Source: Branchiostoma floridae
Taxonomy: Eukaryota > Chordata > Leptocardii > Amphioxiformes > Branchiostomatidae
Direction: 5' to 3'
DNA length: 60,000 nt
NCBI RefSeq assembly: GCF_000003815.2
Contig: NC_049982.1
Coordinates: 6,081,216-6,141,215 of the forward strand
The notes beneath the pieces were generated by a model. That model was not told the origin of the DNA, made no database searches, and worked only from the letters and a program-made list of their open reading frames with translations. Every line of letters begins with the position of its first letter. Positions within the stretch are counted from its first letter, which is position 1. Positions 44,201-56,200 of this stretch are shown piece after piece. The position numbers were made by a program, and so were the translations under genes.

Positions 44201-47200
44201 TCAATTTATGATGATATAATATATCATTATTGCAAATTTATGCCGGAAGGCTAATTGCAAGTATGCATGGAAATACCATGATAATAGTAATACGGTATAG
44301 TATACACAATAATGAAATGAACATGAAGTGAAATAAAAGTCATTAACTAGTGCTACACCATGTGCTTCTAATCTAAAATGGATTCTATTAGTTTTGATTT
44401 CTTGATATTAGAACTTAGAAGGGATAGGAGTTTCCAAGCCATGTTTTAAGTTCGCTGTTGAGGCAATTCTTTAAAACAGTAGTACTACATTAAACGCCCA
44501 TTTCTCATTAACTGGGAAAATTGGAGGTAGAAAATTGTAAAAAATAAAGTTGTCCAAAACGCTTACCTGCTGGTATGAACTTGTTACCACTTATATCGAC
44601 TATCTTTTGCTATTTTTGTCTGGTGCTAACACGCTTAATTTTGGAGATATTTGATTTTTAGTAGGCCATGTCATCTTTCCTACAATTTCGTAATAAAGAG
44701 CATATTACTACACAGAGAAATGTTCCAGCAAGTAATAGTGGATTAACAACAGCCAAATTAGCGAATTTTCCAACCCAAAACCTTCAAATTACACGCCAAT
44801 GAGAAATATTTAACCGCCGTGTCATTTGTTTCGGAATAATCATCAAAATTACTAGCTATTAAGTTTGCTACATTTGTATAAAAGTAAATAAATGATATAT
44901 TTTTTTTCTGATATGAAGACAAACCGTTTAATACTCCTTAATTTTCACCCTGTAGGATGGGATAAGAGCGATAGAATATATTTATGAAAATGGTTGGAAG
45001 CAGGCGATATCTATTCTACAGTAAATGCCAATGAACTGTGGTAACGTAAATTACAGAATCTCTAACATTTGGAGGAAAGCCGAATAGTGTACATACTGGC
45101 TCTATTTGAACTGATCAGGTCATGTTCGTCTATAATGCTGGACCTCTTATCTTCATGTTGCTAACTCAGAGTAGCAAAAAAGTGTATCTTTGTTATCCGG
45201 AATACCCGTATAATCTTGTTCGTCCTATACCCACCCGGACTCTGCGGAAAGACACCCAAGATATGCAAGGTCTCTATCTTGGCGGGGTCTATTTAAATAC
45301 ATGCTAAGTAACAAAGGATTCACGCAATCACACGCTCTAGGTCAGAACCGCTTCGTCCTCGCGTCCTTTAATCAAGTCTTTAGGAATAGAAGGACATGAT
45401 GCGATGGCAACATAACCAGATGGACGGGGCCTTTCTAGCACAAGCTTTCGATATTGGAAAGACAACAAACTTAACACCAGTTATCGCACTTCTTATAAAA
45501 CATTTTTTAATGTCAGGACAATCTTTGTTCGTGGAACAAACACAATGTCACATCAATATAAAATGAATGTGCTACCTAACAAAATGTCCATCCATACACC
45601 TTATATCGTGTGGTTCAATAATACCGGCAGAAAGAACTGTGTAATATGTGTATAACAAGGCTTTTGTTGATGAGCAAGGCTATAAACAACATTATCATAT
45701 AGCCAGGCGCCGCGGACCAATCAGAAGGCCCCGTTCCACGTTGGTTATGACGCCGTAACACAAAGATCCAGGCCAGGCAGGTGGGTTTCGCTCCTCTGAT
45801 TGGTCAGAATGAATCGACACCGGCACCAGTGTCGATGCTCATAAAACCACCCCGTTCGCTTTGCTCACATCGGTGGTTTTATTCGGTGGTTATAGCAAAG
45901 GACCAGGCGTTATGACACCATATACACCTCGGGGCGGGTCATTAACCCTTAAGTGAATTTTCCAAAAGAGAGCTGCATGTGTAAAGGCAGTCTGTTCTAC
46001 AGTTATCCTGGCAGCCTGTCCCTTTATACTAATGCCACATGATTACATGACAAGCCTGACGTTATATAGATCTTGACTTTATAGAGTGGGATTGGTTTCA
46101 CAAATAGCTTTCTGCCTTGAACCATGTGTCTGTCCATGTAAAACAATTCTGTGCATCAATTCTGTGCAGTCACGACTGGTTGAAAGAGTAGTTTGCTTCT
46201 AATTAACAAGATTTCCAACCTAAACAAGCAAAGGTGAAAACTTCGGAACATCTAATGATAGTTAAGTCTTAACTTAAGTTAGCTATTAACTTCTGCAGCC
46301 CATATGCTTTTGATCATGGAGCTTATAACTCAATGACAAGTCCTCAATGTAGATAACGTGGCGCTAGCGTAAATAGTGTCGCTGATTTACCGCCGTCTGT
46401 ACGTTTATATAAAGGGGTCCACTGTGTAAAACGAGAAATATTTCTGTGACACGAATCTTGACTACATTGACCTTCATAATTAGCTGATCATAATCTCTGT
46501 TGCTATTTAAGACAAACATGCTTGAAACGTACCTTACTTCATCAGTCAGTGTCGAGCATGAATTTCTGTCATTCCAGTCGTGTGATCTTCAAAAAGCGCG
46601 CGAAAATGACGACAAACTTGGACGAGTCTACTTTGACAACAGGAGTTTATTTTGGTTCAGTCCAACCCAATATACATTTATTCAACTTGGTACTATACAT
46701 TCCGTGTAATGTTGATTATTGAAGCATCAGATATCAATATAAACACCCGCATCTTTCCAAGTTGGTGCATGTCAGGTTTATCATTTGAACATCGTTCCTG
46801 TAACAGTGGTGTTCTAGCGCTGCCAAACTGACCACGCCAACAGCTCTTGAGCTTTTGGTGTTGTGGTTAGCACGTTGGATTTGTGATCCGGCTGCCCGAG
46901 TTCGGCGCAGGTTCGAATCCCGGGAGTCGGGATGTTGTTTATTTCTGTTCTTACTCGCCCCTCTGAATTTCTACAATGGTTCCCACGCCGGCCCTGTGAG
47001 TAACAGGCTAGTATGTGCTACACAGGGATGTCGATCTCGGAGATTCGAGGACGAATCTTGAAAAGAAAAGGGGGAGTAGTGTAACAGTGGTGTTCAAGGA
47101 CTGCTAAACCGAAGACGCTTAATGGCTTCAGCCTTTTGGCCGAACGGTTTGCACGTTCGATTTGTGATCCGGCTGCCCGGGTTCGGCGCGGGTTCGAATC

Positions 47201-50200
47201 CCGGGAGTCGGCGTGTTGTTTCTTTCTGTTCTTACTCGCCCCTCGTATTTCTACATTCCTATGAGAAATGAAAAGTTCCAGCATCGTAAAATTCACTGAA
47301 ACAGGAACATATAAACAGACTGCATTGTGACTCTATGGCAAGCCAAGCCCACCTACAGTAACATTACAGCAGATAATATGTCTTTGGTTGATGTGCTCTT
47401 GCTGAACATCCGATGACATGTTGAAGAAAAAAAATGGTAACGTAAATTATATGGTAACGTAAATTATATTTATGCTTTTAATGATAAATAAAATTTTAAC
47501 AAACAGCTCTGGAAAGATTAACTCTGCAGGCAATTACTTATCTGGGAGCATTCTTTCCTATGAGTGCAAAAGTAATGGTCTTTCTATAATTCTAAGGGAC
47601 TTATTATGGTAACGTAAATTATATCAAAAAAGTGACAAACGGCCTGAGATTAGCGGTTATAGTCATGTTTCCAACATTCGTGTTTTATGTGTTCTGTCAT
47701 TTGTCTATTACGCAACACCACTGTTTAGCAGATAAAACAGTGAAAACATTATCGGAAAATGTCTTTTCGTAAGCGAATTACACCCAACAGAAGTTCGGTA
47801 ACGTAAATTATGCAAAAGTTGGCGACAAGAATAAAACGGCATCTGACGTAAAAAGGTCGTCTGCTGGACAAGTTCATCAACACGTGACAAGCCGGCCTAA
47901 GTGGTTGATGTAAATTATGACTGAAAATTTAAAGAACTAACGTCTTTTCATTATCAGAATGCCACGATATTCACCTTTATAGCATTTCCGACACGTGTTT
48001 TTAGCGTGTTTCTAAGCAAAACCTTACCCGGGACGACCAAAAGGCAACTAACAATGGTGGGAAAACATTTGCTTAGCATATTACTATCATGTACTTGTAA
48101 CGGAAAAGGGCAAAATACGTAGTCATTGTGTCTTTAAAGAAAACTGTGGCCCGCTGCTTATGTGCGACAGCAATTTGCCCCTTTAACGAGGAATGGGCGT
48201 AAAAAGGCATGTTGGTATGGTCATGAAGTTGCAGTGGAGAGGCTGCTCCAAATTCCCTAAGAATGAAATATTCAATATTTACATTATACTGATTAGTGAT
48301 TACTGATACAGGTGTATTTTTGTAACTTCGATATCTGAAAGTGAAATTCCAAATAACTTTTAGCTGTCAAGGATTGAAGGAATACATGTAATCATGGTTT
48401 GACTGTGCAAGATATATTAGATTTGTTGGCAGGTGACAATTTTAATATTTGAAGAACCTTCCCAGAGAAGTATATCTCTAGAATACTGTACTAGACATGC
48501 GGCACGCTGTCCTGAGTTGATAACAAATGATCTGTACATGGAACTCATCAGGAATGGACCAGGAAATATAATTGGGGAAGGGGTGTTCCTCAAATTGTTG
48601 GAGGAAAGACAGTTTCTCAGTTTCTTCTACTCTACAAGCAGAGGTTGATTCTATACATGATAGGAAAAATCTTCTTCTGATGTGCTCTATCTTCAGTGGG
48701 GCCAGTGAAAAGGAAATAAGGCATAAAGGATCAGAAGAAGTCACAATTTTTCCCTACCAACCTCTGATAGGAGAGATAAATCTATCATCCTGTTTGCTGT
48801 ATGATTTCTTAAATTCTTTTCTTATTCTTGTAAGCTTTCTTGTCAGGTACATCTAACTCTCTAAGATCTTTTTACCCTTAACTATATAGATGTGAGGTTA
48901 TATGTTACCAGTACAGTACTAAATCTACCTCTGGCTTCAAATGTTGATAATTTTGCTGATGAATTTCTTTTTCGCTGGCTGCGGAAAAGGTGTCGGGATA
49001 ATCAATTATGTTTCAATTATTCAGAACCCTGACCCAGCAGACTTCATTTAGCTGTATAATGTTACCTGATGCAAGATGGATTTGACTTGAAATGACACAT
49101 TCTTTATCAATTGATATAGCTTCAGGGTTAGAAATTGGAGTATGGCATATGTCATTTCTGAATGCTGAGCTACCCAAAATTAAGGTTGCGCTGAAGTTAG
49201 AATTCTAAACGCTTACAGTATATTCAAAACATACCAGTAGTAATGTGCAATTCCTTAGAAAACATCTAGAAACATGATTTGTTTATCTACTCAGATAAGT
49301 TAACAAACAAACATACCACTGGCATACTATCATAGCTCTGATAGGAGTCTAAAACAAACCATGTGCAAAGCCTGGGGAAATTAGTTCTTAGTTTCTCTGT
49401 CTCTTCAAGGATATATTTTTGTTATTTGATTAGAGGATATCTTATCATTATTGTCATAACATATCAATGTAGATAGAATGTATTGTAATCTGCGGGTAGA
49501 GATTTTGATAGGAATGTGAAGATTCAAAGACAAAACTTTTAAACTTGAATTCGTGTCACTTAAGAAGGTTTAGATCATTAGATTGGCTCAAAAGTCAACA
49601 TTTGATAGTGTCTAAATGGCAGACTAGTCATACCATCTTAGAACATTCCTAGCATCTTAATCGCAATTTCTGTTGACGGAGACTCCGATGTGGATCTCGA
49701 TCGGTAGAATCCACAATTCTGTCATCTTGCCATCTCTACCATGACATGTACTATTATTATATGCATATCATACCAGACAGCAGTTTATGCAGTACGGTAC
49801 CCTTCTGATCAAGTGAGATCAAACAATTTCCAAGTACGTGATCAGTTAGCACTGTTACTGTTAGTGTTACGGTTTTGAAGATCTCCAATCAGTGCAAACC
49901 CCATGACAATTCCAATCCCAGACATGTTGTTGGAAATGCTAATAACCAAGCCTATGAGTGAAGTACATGATGTGAGGTAATGTAATCAGACGGGTATGGG
50001 TTTGACAGTTGAATCCTCTGCAATCTGAAGAGAATAGAGTGGAAATGATGTCCCAGAAGAGGCCTGCCCCATTATTTGTAAGTCATAAATTGTAAAGACA
50101 TTGTGTCAGGTTGACTGCTTCCATACACATCAGTTGGAGGAGGTGCAGGGTATTCTGTAGCTGTGCATTAGTATTGGAGAGTTGCATGCATGCAACTGCA

Positions 50201-53200
50201 AGGTCATAAGATGGAAGATTCAATCAAATATTAGATCATAAGATTGAAGAGTGAAGCAAATCTAAAGAGAGTTTCTGTAAAAATGAATATTTGTGAAACA
50301 GTAGCAGGGCGGGTGCATTCTCTACTGCACATTATGTTCTTCACACCCCTTGCTATTCAAAGACAGACATGAGGATTCATAGACAATTGATTTACTGATT
50401 TGGGTAATTAGCATCCCTGAAAAAGTGTGTATTGTGATGTGTATTTTACTATAGAATTTAGAATATTAGAAACACCATAATATGATTTTGCTGTTGCTGA
50501 TTTTTCTGTTTGTTGGTCAAAACATAACAGATGCTGCTGGATTATAAAATAAAGATTATTGTTTGTGTGTAAATTATTTGTGTGGAGAAAATGATTCTAT
50601 AATACAGTGGAAGCCAGTTAATTGCACGTCGGATAAACGCACACTTCGGTCAATTGCACAGAACCCCCAATTCCCGTGGTGGCGCCGTCAAACTGGGTAA
50701 CTTCGCATTATCGCACACGCCGGATAATTGCACGAAATTCGCAGGCAAATTTGGTGTGCAATTAAGCGGCTTCTGCTGTATCTAGACTTGTATCTATATT
50801 ATTACCTACTTCAAACTTCCATGCCACTTCAGCCATCTATTTCCATGGCATGACTTGTTATCGTTACCTGATGTCTGCCTTTATATATGGATGACAAGCT
50901 TGAGGAGTCATGAAAAGTGTATGATGCATGGAACGGATCTCTTTCATATAGAGACTGAGTATTCATGCTCTTCCATCACACAGCCTCAGGAGGACTAAGT
51001 GAAATGTGGATGAATAAGAGATTTCCTGTCTTACCAGGAAGTTCATGTACAAATATCCCTCGGGCAGAATACTCGTGTGGAGCTTTGAGACAGCATTGAA
51101 AACTCTGCGTGCAAGTATTTTGAGGATTTTGCGGGAAGCCCGCTGGGAGAAAACCTGTTTAGTTGTTACGTCTGACAGTGTGGACAGAAAATGTTGCCTT
51201 TTACGTAGAAAAGAAGGAAACAGAGCATACATTTGCAAGGCTTGAAGATAGAAAAAAAATGGAGTTCCTTTCAACACAGTGCCAACAAGATTTATCTGGC
51301 CACTGTTTTGGTAACTCCTCCACTAGCTTCCTGAATGCCTGGATAGACTCTACTTCTGATAAAGATATTTATGGAGAGTGTAGGAGAGCTGGTCAGATGA
51401 ATGACAGTTTTGAAGACTAGCTTTCATTAGATACATTTGATAGGAGTTCATTTGACGGTACAGTGTTCAGCCAGGTTGCCGCCGCTGCATCATCAACATT
51501 TCAGATTGCCCCACTTCAAAGTTGTTATTTTCTGAAGATCAGCTACTTATCCATTATCTTTTCTTCCAGTTAGGGACTGTACGATATTTATCAGGGGGGG
51601 AGGGCTGGTGCGTTAGGGGGGGAGGGCCATGTTAATTTTTTTTGAGGTGGGGGGAGGGCCATGTTAATTTTTTTTGAGATAGGGGGAGGGCCATGTTAAT
51701 TTTTTGGAAAGAATTGTTTATACTATTGTTTGTTATGGCCCTAAAACTGATAAAATAAGCCTTCTGAATAGCCTAAAATGCAAGAGCTTCCGGGGGGCGT
51801 CGCCCCCCTAGGTCCCCCAAAGTGGCGCTGCCCTGGACCAGCGTTCCCGCCAGGCATACGTCATTCCATCTCCAGACTTATTTTTTTCTGGAAAGACGCA
51901 CTCGGCTCGGCTGAGTTTCCCCAAATATTTAAGTTACAAAAGCGGTGCGCGGTAAATATGTGAAGAATCCAAAACTATACACTTTATTTTTATTTACAAC
52001 ATTTCTTTTGTTTCAAAATGACAAAATTTGCGGCAGAAAAGGGGCCGCAATATTGTTGTCAAGCGTCGATCCAGTCGGCTGTGCACTCGCATTGTCGTCT
52101 GTGGCACATGGCGCGGCACGCCCCCTCCCCAGTACTGTCGATCGCAGCGCCCAGCACGTTGGGACGTCTTTTCTGGCTTACTCCTTCAAGGCTACACCGG
52201 CACTGATCACTGCCAAAGACGCAGCAGATCGCCCTCCTTCGTATAATGTATAACGTTCTTGGTCTCTATGTAAAAAGAAATTCAGCGGTGACGGGTGACG
52301 GTGAGCCAAAGATTTCACGCCGAAAACGGGGTTACCTGAGGTCGCACGAAACAAACGCACGCTCGTGGAAAATGACGGCGCGGCCTTGTCACGAAAACCC
52401 GACCGATTCGATAAATGATAAATTTTAGTAAAATCATCGGGCAAAATTAAAAAAAAAACACAAGGTGTGATGGCGCCGTTATTTTATCCTCTGGAAAAAC
52501 TACTAGCATTTGATGCAGGAGGGCACAAGATCGATCGCACGAGGTAGGCTAACCTGGATTCCATACCCCAACCTCAAGATATATCTTTGCTGCACGATAG
52601 ATACTTGAGATCGGGCTGGGGTTTGGTAACCAGGCTAGAGGTAGGCATTCTTTGTTCAATGTCGGAAAAAAATTGGCAGGATTTTTCTATGGGCTGACGA
52701 ATTCACTGGCTAGAGCCCTGTCTGGAAGCATCAAAAACCCAAAATTTTCATATAGACATGACTGGACAAATAATACCCGGGCCAGATCACGGACTGCTGA
52801 TTCCCCGAGCTTATAGTATTTTTGGGGGAGGGCGGACGTCGATTACTGAAAAACGGGAGTAAAAAAGGCAACCGGCATCCAATCTCAAGGGCATAGTTTT
52901 CCTCCCAAATTGCAGGAAATTCTGTTTTTGAGGGTTTGAAAATTCAAATTTTCCCGGGGGAGCATGCCCCCGGACCCCTGCCCCGACGCTGTGAAAAAAT
53001 CCTGGCGAGAACACTGGCGCCCTTGTGCCCAGACGTCTATATTAAGATTATTTTATCGGTTGTTTTTCTACCCGTTTGATTATGCCTGTCGGGGGGGAGG
53101 GCCATGTTGATTTTTTTTAGGTGGAGGGGGAGGGTCACGTTAGATTTTTTTGAGATGGGGGGGAGGGCCATCAAAAAATTTTTTGATCCGACTTCCAATG

Positions 53201-56200
53201 CACCAGCCCTCCCCCCCCAATAAATATCGTACGGTCCCTTACATGCAACTACTTATATTTTATCTTATCAAGAAAAGCTTCTGCATGTAGGTGGGGGGAA
53301 AGTGGTGTTCCAACTGCAAAATTTCAGGGTTGTGCACTATGCTACTTAGGTTTAGAATTAAGTTGTACCTAGCAAGATGTGATTGCATTTGCAAGTGTGC
53401 AAGTGGGTATTTTGAGCACTGCGGTATCTTACTGAATGTTTGAAAGCTGAATGATGTTCTATTCTTGTATTTTTCAGGTGACAAGACCCTGGATGGATAC
53501 AACAAGAAGAAGTATGTGTGTAAACTGCTCTTCATTTTCCTGCTGGGCCATGACATTGACTTTGGGCACATGGAGGCCGTCAACCTCCTGTCTTCCAACA
53601 AGTACACCGAGAAACAGATCGTAAGTTGCTTAACTGTTGAGCCTTGTTTTGTGTTGACCTAAAGTAGATTTTAGGAAAAATCACAATATAGGGGAGAGAG
53701 AAAACAACCATGCTGGCCCATTTCTGTTGTAGTTTGTACTTGTCCAAAAGATAATCTGATGCATGGAATGCCAAAATAGTTTTTATTGACAAAATGTGAG
53801 GATATGAGAAATAATTCTTGATCCTTTCTTGCTAGAAATAAAATGCAGCTGCTTGTTGGTAGAAAATCATATCAGGGATGAATTGTTATGATTATTTGTT
53901 GGCCTTTCAGAAAGCAACAATTATCCCACCCTCTGCTTGAGCTCACAGTACCCTTCCCAGTCCACATTTTGATTGATGATGATTTCAACCTTGCAGCGCC
54001 CACTCTTCCAGAATGTTACCAGAAGTAATTACATGTTCCAAGCTTGCACAGCTACCATCACAGTACAGTGCAGGAGCCTGAGATATCAAAGCAAAAACAT
54101 CACAGGCATCAAAGCTGCTTGTTTCAAGAAGAAAGCCTTTGGCATAATCAAACCATTTCAGATAACGAAAATTTTGGTAATCATGTTTTTTGTGTCACAG
54201 AAAGTGATTTTGTTTTGACATGATTACATTTGGTACAGAATTCACCATGTTGTATTCACTAAGTACTAACCTCTGTCTCATATTGGCCATACGGTGATTT
54301 ACATCTCTCACCCGGACTCCAGGAAGAATAACATGTCAGTCACTAGTAATGGAGATAAAAAAAAACCAAACCAGTTTTCATCATCATCATCTGACCTGCT
54401 TAAAGAGACTCTTAAAGTAAAAGTAATATAACTCAAAACAAACGGACACAGACTATGATTGACGCTGAGCTTTTCACCCTACGATATGTTTTGTACCATG
54501 TACATTTGTATGTATAGTGATATAGGTTGATAGATTTATTAGGACCCAATGTGTAATCTGTATATCTGTATTGTTTTATCTGACCCTTACCCTCTCTCAT
54601 GACCTCAATGAAAAGTGGCCTGCTGGCCGATTTGAACTTCTCATGAAATGACTAAATAAAGGTTCAAACAAAATCTCTGTGTGCAGGGTTACCTGTTCAT
54701 CTCGGTGCTGGTGAACACCGACAGTGCCCTGATCCGGCTCATCATCCAGGCCATCAAGAATGACCTGGAGGCGCGCCACCCCGTCCACATCTGCCTGGCC
54801 CTGCAGTGCATCGCCAACATCGGCAGCAAGGAGATGGCAGAGGCTCTCACCAAGGAGATCCCCAAACTCATCGTATCTGGGTAAGTGTGTGGGCTTCTTG
54901 TTTTCTGAAATCAAAGCTGAAAGTTGATTGCAAATGATAAAAGATGATCCTTAAACATAATTTGTCCAAGTATCTGGAGTTCCTGTGTTTTGTTCTTTAT
55001 TGCAAATTGTCAGAGATCCCAACGTATTGTGATGTGTGTGTTTTCTGAAGTTCCGTTTTTCAAAAGGTCATGACAGACATTCCACAATTTATCATGTCTA
55101 GGTAAGTGTATGGTCTGCCTGTTTTCTGAAATTGGAACTAAAACTTAATTGCAAACGGTCAGAAACAATCCCCCAATTTATCATGTCTTGTATCTGGGCC
55201 CTTCGTTTCTGAAATTTGTTTATGCAAATGGTCAGAGATCCCCCAACTTATTGTGTCTGGGTGAGTATCTGAGCTGCCTGTTATCTTAACTTAAAACTGC
55301 AAATTTACTGCAAATGGTCAGAGACAATCCCCAAGCTTATCGTTATCGTGTCTAAGTATCTAAGTTTATTGTTTTCTGAAGTTCATTATTGCAAATAGTC
55401 AGAGATCACTCGATGTGTCTGGATGAGTCTTGTAGATAGTGAGGATATTTTCAGTTGGTAGGCTTTGTTTATTTTTTCAGTTGCAGAGGTTTTAAGACTT
55501 ATAGAAAGGACATAAAATGGGGATCCTGTGTTGAGGAGGTGCCTCCAACATAGGACAGGGAAAGTGTTGGCAACCCCTCTCTGGAGAAATATACCTTCAG
55601 GGATCGGAATTCATTTTTGGGAATAGGTGCAATGGTGTACCCAACCTAGCTAGAAAATTGGGTGCACCAAAATATTTTTGGGTGCACCACATAAGATAAA
55701 GTACAATATCAGAATAACCTAATTGCAAACCTAATAAATTAGTAATTTGAACGGAACTCTTCAGAAATCGGAAGTATTATGACAGTCATTTTATTATCTT
55801 TCTAACACATACATGTCAAGAATATGGTGTTTACTTAGTATACTGACATCTTAACATTACATAAGCCTATGAAAATATTTGGGTGCACGGCTCCAATTTT
55901 GGGTGCACTTGGGTGCACAAAACCCCAGTATTTCGAGCCCTGACCTTGGTATTGAAACAGCAAGAAAACTTCCCGTGCATTGTGAGACTAGCACCTGGAA
56001 GGGTCTGAACGAACAAACAGACAAACTAATGTTGAAATGTTTCCCACACAGAGAGACCATAGATGCTGTGAAGCAGAGCGCCTGCCTGTGTCTGCTGCGT
56101 CTCTTCCGCACGTCCCCAGAGACCGTGCCTCCAGGAGAATGGACGCAGAGGGTCGGCCATCTTCTCAACGACCAACATCTGGTCAGTATGCCACCGTTAT

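Larger units (their letters stand above)
45040..47917 (+). repeat. Iterated GGTAACGTAAATTAT motif
   Basis: Same-strand copies at 45,040 (last base differs), 47,436, 47,453, 47,608 and 47,797, and a diverged one near 47,902. Four of the six are identical over 15 bases; most cluster in the right third of the element at 44,490-48,203. Confidence 0.85.
44490..48203. mobile_element. Large (3.7 kb) inverted-repeat element with internal iterated motif
   Basis: TTAAACGCCCATTTCTCATT at the left end faces the complement of AACGAGGAATGGGCGTAAAA at the right; similarity runs about 35 bp (imperfect). The interior has no transposase-like frame; it holds four exact and two near copies of GGTAACGTAAATTAT, a CCAAT-rich block (45,715-45,880) and a nested tRNA-derived repeat pair (46,801-47,264). 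Terminal duplications are not evident. Confidence 0.55.
37290..53477 (+). other. AP2A intron 2 (16.2 kb), transposon-rich
   Basis: Very long intron holding at least seven inverted-repeat elements (listed separately), a long palindrome, a tRNA-derived repeat pair and a degenerate minisatellite. Unannotated stretches (about 38.1-39.8, 40.4-41.6, 42.4-43.7, 48.2-50.6 kb) are AT-rich; I see no exon or RNA gene in them. Confidence 0.7.

Noticed and set aside
46860-47225. Functional tRNA genes
   Set aside because: B-boxes are good but acceptor and D arms do not pair properly, and both copies sit in a larger repeated unit.
51163-51420. 85-codon plus-strand frame in AP2A intron 2
   Set aside because: Reasonable composition but no homology, no splice signals and an out-of-phase neighbour; left unannotated.
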